A stretch of DNA of 11,189 bases from Phoronis ovalis (lineage: Eukaryota > Phoronida > Phoronidae): the NCBI GenBank assembly GCA_028565635.1, contig JAOXYB010055534.1, forward strand, positions 1 through 11,189, in the 5' to 3' direction. Shown here in pieces: positions 8,629 to 11,189 of the stretch. Positions within the stretch are counted from its first letter, which is position 1; each line of letters opens with the position of its first letter. Both the position numbers and the translations under genes were made by a program. The notes below the pieces were generated by a model. That model made no database searches, had not been told where the DNA came from, and worked only from the letters and a program-made list of their open reading frames with translations.

Positions 8629-8742
8629 GAAGACTGTCTACTACTTATAACTAATTTATACAAAAAAATATGCTCTGACATAATATCAAAGAGTTATGTT
8701 AACAAAATACTTTTCAATTTCACGTTCTTCTTTCATTTCCAG

Positions 8743-9187
8743 GTATTTTGTAGCCTTTTCACCGGACAGTAGCAAGATTGCAGCTAGTTGCAATGAGCGA
8801 GGAGAAACACATTTATTTAACATCGATGGAGAGCCTATAATGAAACCAATATCGCCTCTTCTACAGTGCGAAAGAAACGTTGAAACGCCATTCTGCGGAC
8901 TCTGGTGTTCTTGTTGCCAATTGGCAACGGCATCATACAGAGAAAATACGGATAGAGATAAAAAGGAATTCAATCATTACCTTCGGATTTGGGAACGAAT
9001 TGGTGAAGATAAAGAAATTAAAACTGTCCATGTTACAGAACATTCTGCTTTAATGTTATTGCAAGGTGAGGTAAAAATGTCGCCAACTGGGAAATACTTG
9101 TTAAGCACTATAAATATGGGAAAATTAGAAGCTTTTGAGTTATGTCGCGATAAGATTACTGCTAGTCCTGACGGCATCGTTGTTTAG
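8743..9187 (+). CDS. WD40-like beta-propeller protein, terminal exon
   Basis: The exon follows a strong acceptor (CTTTCATTTCCAG). Its first G completes a codon begun at 7865-7866, and 147 codons and a TAG (9185-9187) follow. Residues 368-514 contain AFSPDSSKIAA (371-381), HLFNIDG (390-396), YLRIWERI (446-453) and MSPTGKYLLS (479-488), which mark two to three further propeller strands and turns. A cysteine cluster, C-x3-C-x-C-C at 418-425 in FCGLWCSCC, is unusual for a propeller and could bind metal, though this is inference. The end, ITASPDGIVV, looks like the start of another SPDG turn cut short; no good donor precedes the stop, so I take the TAG as real. The ATG at 8696 lies in the intron and is not a start. 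Confidence 0.85.
8913..8928. repeat. 16-base perfect palindrome inside the terminal exon
   Basis: GTTGCCAATTGGCAAC reads the same on both strands. It encodes CCQLAT in the cysteine-cluster part of the protein. It contains GCCAA/TTGGC half-sites like those bound by NFI, but in the reverse orientation to the usual spaced palindrome. Confidence 0.7.
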
Positions 9188-9996
9188 TTCGTGGTCATAG
9201 TAGGCGTATGCTGTTTTGCGGTTACAGTAGGTTTCCGAGTTATGCTCTCTCAGAGTTATGTACTAAATACTGGTTTGTGACAGTTACTCAGATATTTCTG
9301 ACGTCATCAGCTTAGTCTGTTAGGGAATCGCCAAGGAATCGCAGAATCCTATATTCCGTAAGGATCATTCATGCAACGCGAGATGTTATACATACCCGGG
9401 ATACATACACGAGCACAAACTTCACATCTAGTGATCATTCAGTCTACTCAAGGACTTGCATGTATTTAGAGGAAAAGGAGACAAACGTATTTTCCTACAT
9501 ATGTGAAAGGGTCATATTTTATTTTCGTGTGGTAGGATTCACTAAACTTTATTTGGGAATGATCTTATTTCGGTGCGTGAAATGTGATAAACCTTATATG
9601 TTTTATTTCGGTGTTTTACGGTTGCAATAACTTTGTTTATGCAATCAGATTATCATTTTTTACTTCATCTGTGCAATAAGATTGAATACTCCCCCCTCCA
9701 TTTTCGTCTCAGATACAATATTTGCAGAATGATAGTATGATAAATAACCCTCCATCACAGATTCCTGGAGTAAGCTGTAATCACTCTGAATGACCATCCT
9801 ATTATCTTCTTAGGAGTGTAGACTGTGACAGGTTGTGTACGTTTTTTATGAATAGTTATTATTGTTCATGTGGGAAAGGGTCGTTTAATTAATTGTCGTG
9901 CCCCGATGTTTAATGCTTGTGATTCATGAATAGACAATTTTTATTTCCTTTGAGCTGCTGTCACTACCCCCCATTTCCCTCCTCAATGTCCCGTCA

Positions 9997-10030
9997 CAAC
10001 AGATATCAACAGATATGTTGTTAAAACAAC
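9997..10030. repeat. 10-base tandem repeat followed by a small hairpin
   Basis: CAACAGATAT occurs twice with no gap (9997-10006 and 10007-10016). GTTGTT, AA, AACAAC follows and can fold back on itself. Probably a local replication-slippage scar. Confidence 0.6.
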
Positions 10031-10091
10031 TGTGACATAGACTTTAGTTAAGTGTCATTTAATTTTTGTATTTTATGTTTGCTCATATAAC

Positions 10092-10097
10092 ATTAAA
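10092..10097 (+). terminator. Candidate polyadenylation signal ATTAAA
   Basis: The second commonest metazoan polyadenylation hexamer, about 905 bases after the propeller stop codon, with a T/G-rich stretch 20-40 bases downstream. Plausible end of the propeller transcript, not proven. Confidence 0.35.
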
Positions 10098-10231
10098 TCA
10101 AAGGCCAAAATGGCTATTGTTTTGTACATTATCCATGTCCTATCCAAGTTTCTTTAAGGCGTTCTATTTGAACTCGCAATTCATTTTTGGCCATTTTTAA
10201 ACTTTCCTCGGCCATGTTATACCAGTGTTCT

Positions 10232-10243
10232 GATCACGTGATC
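10232..10243. promoter_or_regulatory. 12-base palindrome with a CACGTG E-box
   Basis: GATCACGTGATC, a perfect palindrome centred on CACGTG, 75 bases before the ATG at 10318. Its position fits a promoter element of the decayed gene that follows, but no TATA box or start site can be assigned. Confidence 0.35.
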
Positions 10244-10646
10244 GAGTTGGTATTCCTTAAAAGGAGAGTGTGAGAAAGGAAAGGGCAACTCTGCGAATTC
10301 TGTGAAGTTACACCAAGATGTCCCGCATTCCTCCACCTATGTCAGACCATTCCAAGTCTTTTAACCAATTACCATTAAAAAGATGTATTTGACACCCCTG
10401 CAACTTTGGAAGATGGTAGCCCCCGTGGTGGCCTAAGACCTCCTGGTGATTTCAACCCAAGAACTGGTCTTAAAATAGCTAATAAATTGGTAATGATGAA
10501 TTGCAGGATGATCAAAGGTTGCAAGACTTTAGTTAGAAGTTCATTGTTTCAAAAGAGCTGGCATCCTTTTATCTTCATTTAAATTATCTTGAGCATATGG
10601 AAATCATAAGAGCAAAGGAAAGTCAACAGAAAATAGTTCAAGTAAA

Positions 10647-10797
10647 CAGAAGTTATATGGTGATATTACAACTGATTAGAAATGAATGAGAATGGGCAGC
10701 TTGCTAAGTTAAAAGTGTCAGAGCTGGACAAGTATTTCAGTCATCATGGATTGTATGACAGAGGGTTGAAGAATGATAAGGTTAGGGGAGTGATTTT
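10647..10797 (+). repeat. SAP-like tandem unit 1 (151 bases)
   Basis: Runs from CAGAAGTTATATGGTGATAT to GGGGAGTGATTTT. Its open frame begins at the ATG at 10682 (MNENGQLAKLKVSELDKYFS), runs through the junction and stops at the TAG at 10826-10828. It differs from unit 2 by two extra bases (AT in GATATTACA) and about 14 substitutions, most of which change the amino acid. Confidence 0.85.
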
Positions 10798-10946
10798 CAG
10801 AAGTTATATGGTGATTACAACTGATTAGAAATGAGTGAGAATGAGCAGCTTGCCAGCTTAAAAGTGTCAGAGTTGAACAAGTATATGAATCATCATGAAT
10901 TGTATGACGAAGGGTTGAAGAATGATAAGGTTAGGGGAGTGGTTTT
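10798..10946 (+). repeat. SAP-like tandem unit 2 (149 bases)
   Basis: Directly abuts unit 1 with no spacer and is about 90% identical by hand count. It carries the start (ATG 10831) of the intact 85-codon frame. An in-frame TGA at 10822-10824 lies where a tryptophan codon would fit (GDYN, stop, LEM). The same TGA word is present in unit 1 at 10673-10675. Confidence 0.85.
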
Positions 10947-11151
10947 CCATCTGTGTAAAGGTATTACTGAAGTAGATGCAGGTAGTGATGAAGATGATGT
11001 TATGCATGGACATTTGCAAGACTGTCATGTCATAATTTTCTTTTATATAATCCCATTAAACAAGGAGAAGGTAGAGCAAATAATATAAACACTGCTCTAT
11101 TTCCATACTAGTCTATTTGATGAAAAAGTGCACTTACCTATATATTTACCC

Positions 11152-11189
11152 CCACACACACACATATATATATACATACATATATATAC
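11152..11189. repeat. Compound CA/TA microsatellite at the window edge
   Basis: A (CA)n run passes into (TA)n, then CATACA, then more TA, and continues past the end of the window. Confidence 0.9.

Larger units (their letters stand above)
7867..8742 (+). other. Intron between exons 7866 and 8743
   Basis: A long AT-rich intron ending in a strong tract, TTCTTCTTTCATTTCCAG. It contains the (TA)22 microsatellite at 8582-8625 and a perfect CRE-like TGACGTCA at 8378-8385. A plus-strand ORF crossing the microsatellite encodes only YIYIYI repeats and is not a gene. Confidence 0.7.
9188..10231 (+). other. Probable 3' UTR and spacer
   Basis: No open frame of note occurs on either strand. The first reasonable polyadenylation word is AATAAG at about 9675; a better one is ATTAAA at 10092-10097, followed by T/G-rich CTATTGTTTTGTAC. 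Other contents are a CRE-like TGACGTCA at 9299-9306, two GGAATCGC words 11 bases apart (9324 and 9335), and the short repeat at 9997-10030. Confidence 0.55.
10318..11088 (+). pseudogene. Decayed SAP-like domain gene with an internal tandem duplication
   Basis: Protein-like sequence continues across several frame changes. An ATG at 10318 opens MSRIPPPMSDHSKSFNQLPL, which hits TGA at 10390. One frame over, from 10382, comes DVFDTPATLEDGSPRGG and RPPGDFNPRTGLKI; the shift falls in the five-A run at 10377-10381. A second change near 10490 leads to DELQDDQRLQDFS, a TAG at 10534, then ASFYLHLNYLEHMEIIRAKE. A third change falls in the four-A run near 10630. The last part is SAP-like: LKVSELNKYMNHHELYD and GLKNDKVRGVVFHL fit the two-helix SAP pattern known from DNA-binding proteins. 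From memory, such SAP-like ORFs are multi-copy and may be mobile-element associated in molluscs; I cannot name the family. The last ORF (10831-11088, 85 codons) ends in an acidic stretch, GSDEDD, and could still be a small expressed protein. Confidence 0.6.

Noticed and set aside
8563-8772. 69-codon ORF crossing the TA microsatellite
   Set aside because: The YIYIYI run is translated repeat; the frame runs across an intron-exon border.
1-11189. CRISPR array, rRNA, intact tRNA gene, intact transposase or reverse transcriptase
   Set aside because: No regularly spaced repeats, no paired A/B boxes at normal spacing, and no catalytic motifs found by eye on either strand.

Overview
The window looks like nuclear DNA from an invertebrate, probably a marine mollusc. 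It is AT-rich throughout. Coding sequence is broken by GT-AG introns with pyrimidine-rich acceptors, and there are microsatellites and a tRNA-derived SINE of a type I recall from marine invertebrate genomes. I see nothing bacterial: no operons, Shine-Dalgarno sites or CRISPR array. The species and the bivalve guess are inference; intron-exon structure and repeats are read directly.

Layout, left to right. 1-730 holds no gene I can support, only AT-rich DNA with a 27-base alternating purine-pyrimidine tract. About 738-966 is a minus-strand SINE whose A and B boxes lie almost side by side, as if the usual spacer had been lost. 967-4110 is AT-rich intergenic or intronic DNA with small hairpins. 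About 4120-4330 is a repeat-like block with six AGGTCA-type half-sites, including direct repeats spaced 2 and 5. 4331-5795 has no supported exon.

From 5796 to 9187 lies the 3' part of one plus-strand gene. It has four exons I support (5796-5869, 6265-7170, 7745-7866, 8743-9187) and one optional exon (6156-6212). Reading phases agree across all the joins. The composite is about 514 residues, open at its N-terminus, and looks like a WD40-type beta-propeller with several SPDG-like turns. I do not recognise the family. The short 7745-7866 exon has no ATG-led ORF worth the name, but without it the two large exons are out of phase. An (AT)n microsatellite lies in the last intron.

9188-10231 is the likely 3' UTR and spacer, with an ATTAAA at 10092. 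From 10318 to 11088 lies a decayed gene with a proline-rich start, a charged middle and a C-terminal SAP-like helix-turn segment. Several frame changes and stops break it, and its SAP-like part is present twice in tandem (151 and 149 bases, about 90% identical by hand count). The window ends in a CA/TA compound microsatellite.

The propeller gene and the decayed gene show no functional link. I found no clear new multi-gene system. The points most worth checking are the hidden exon and optional isoforms of the propeller gene, the half-site cluster and the tandem SAP-like duplication.
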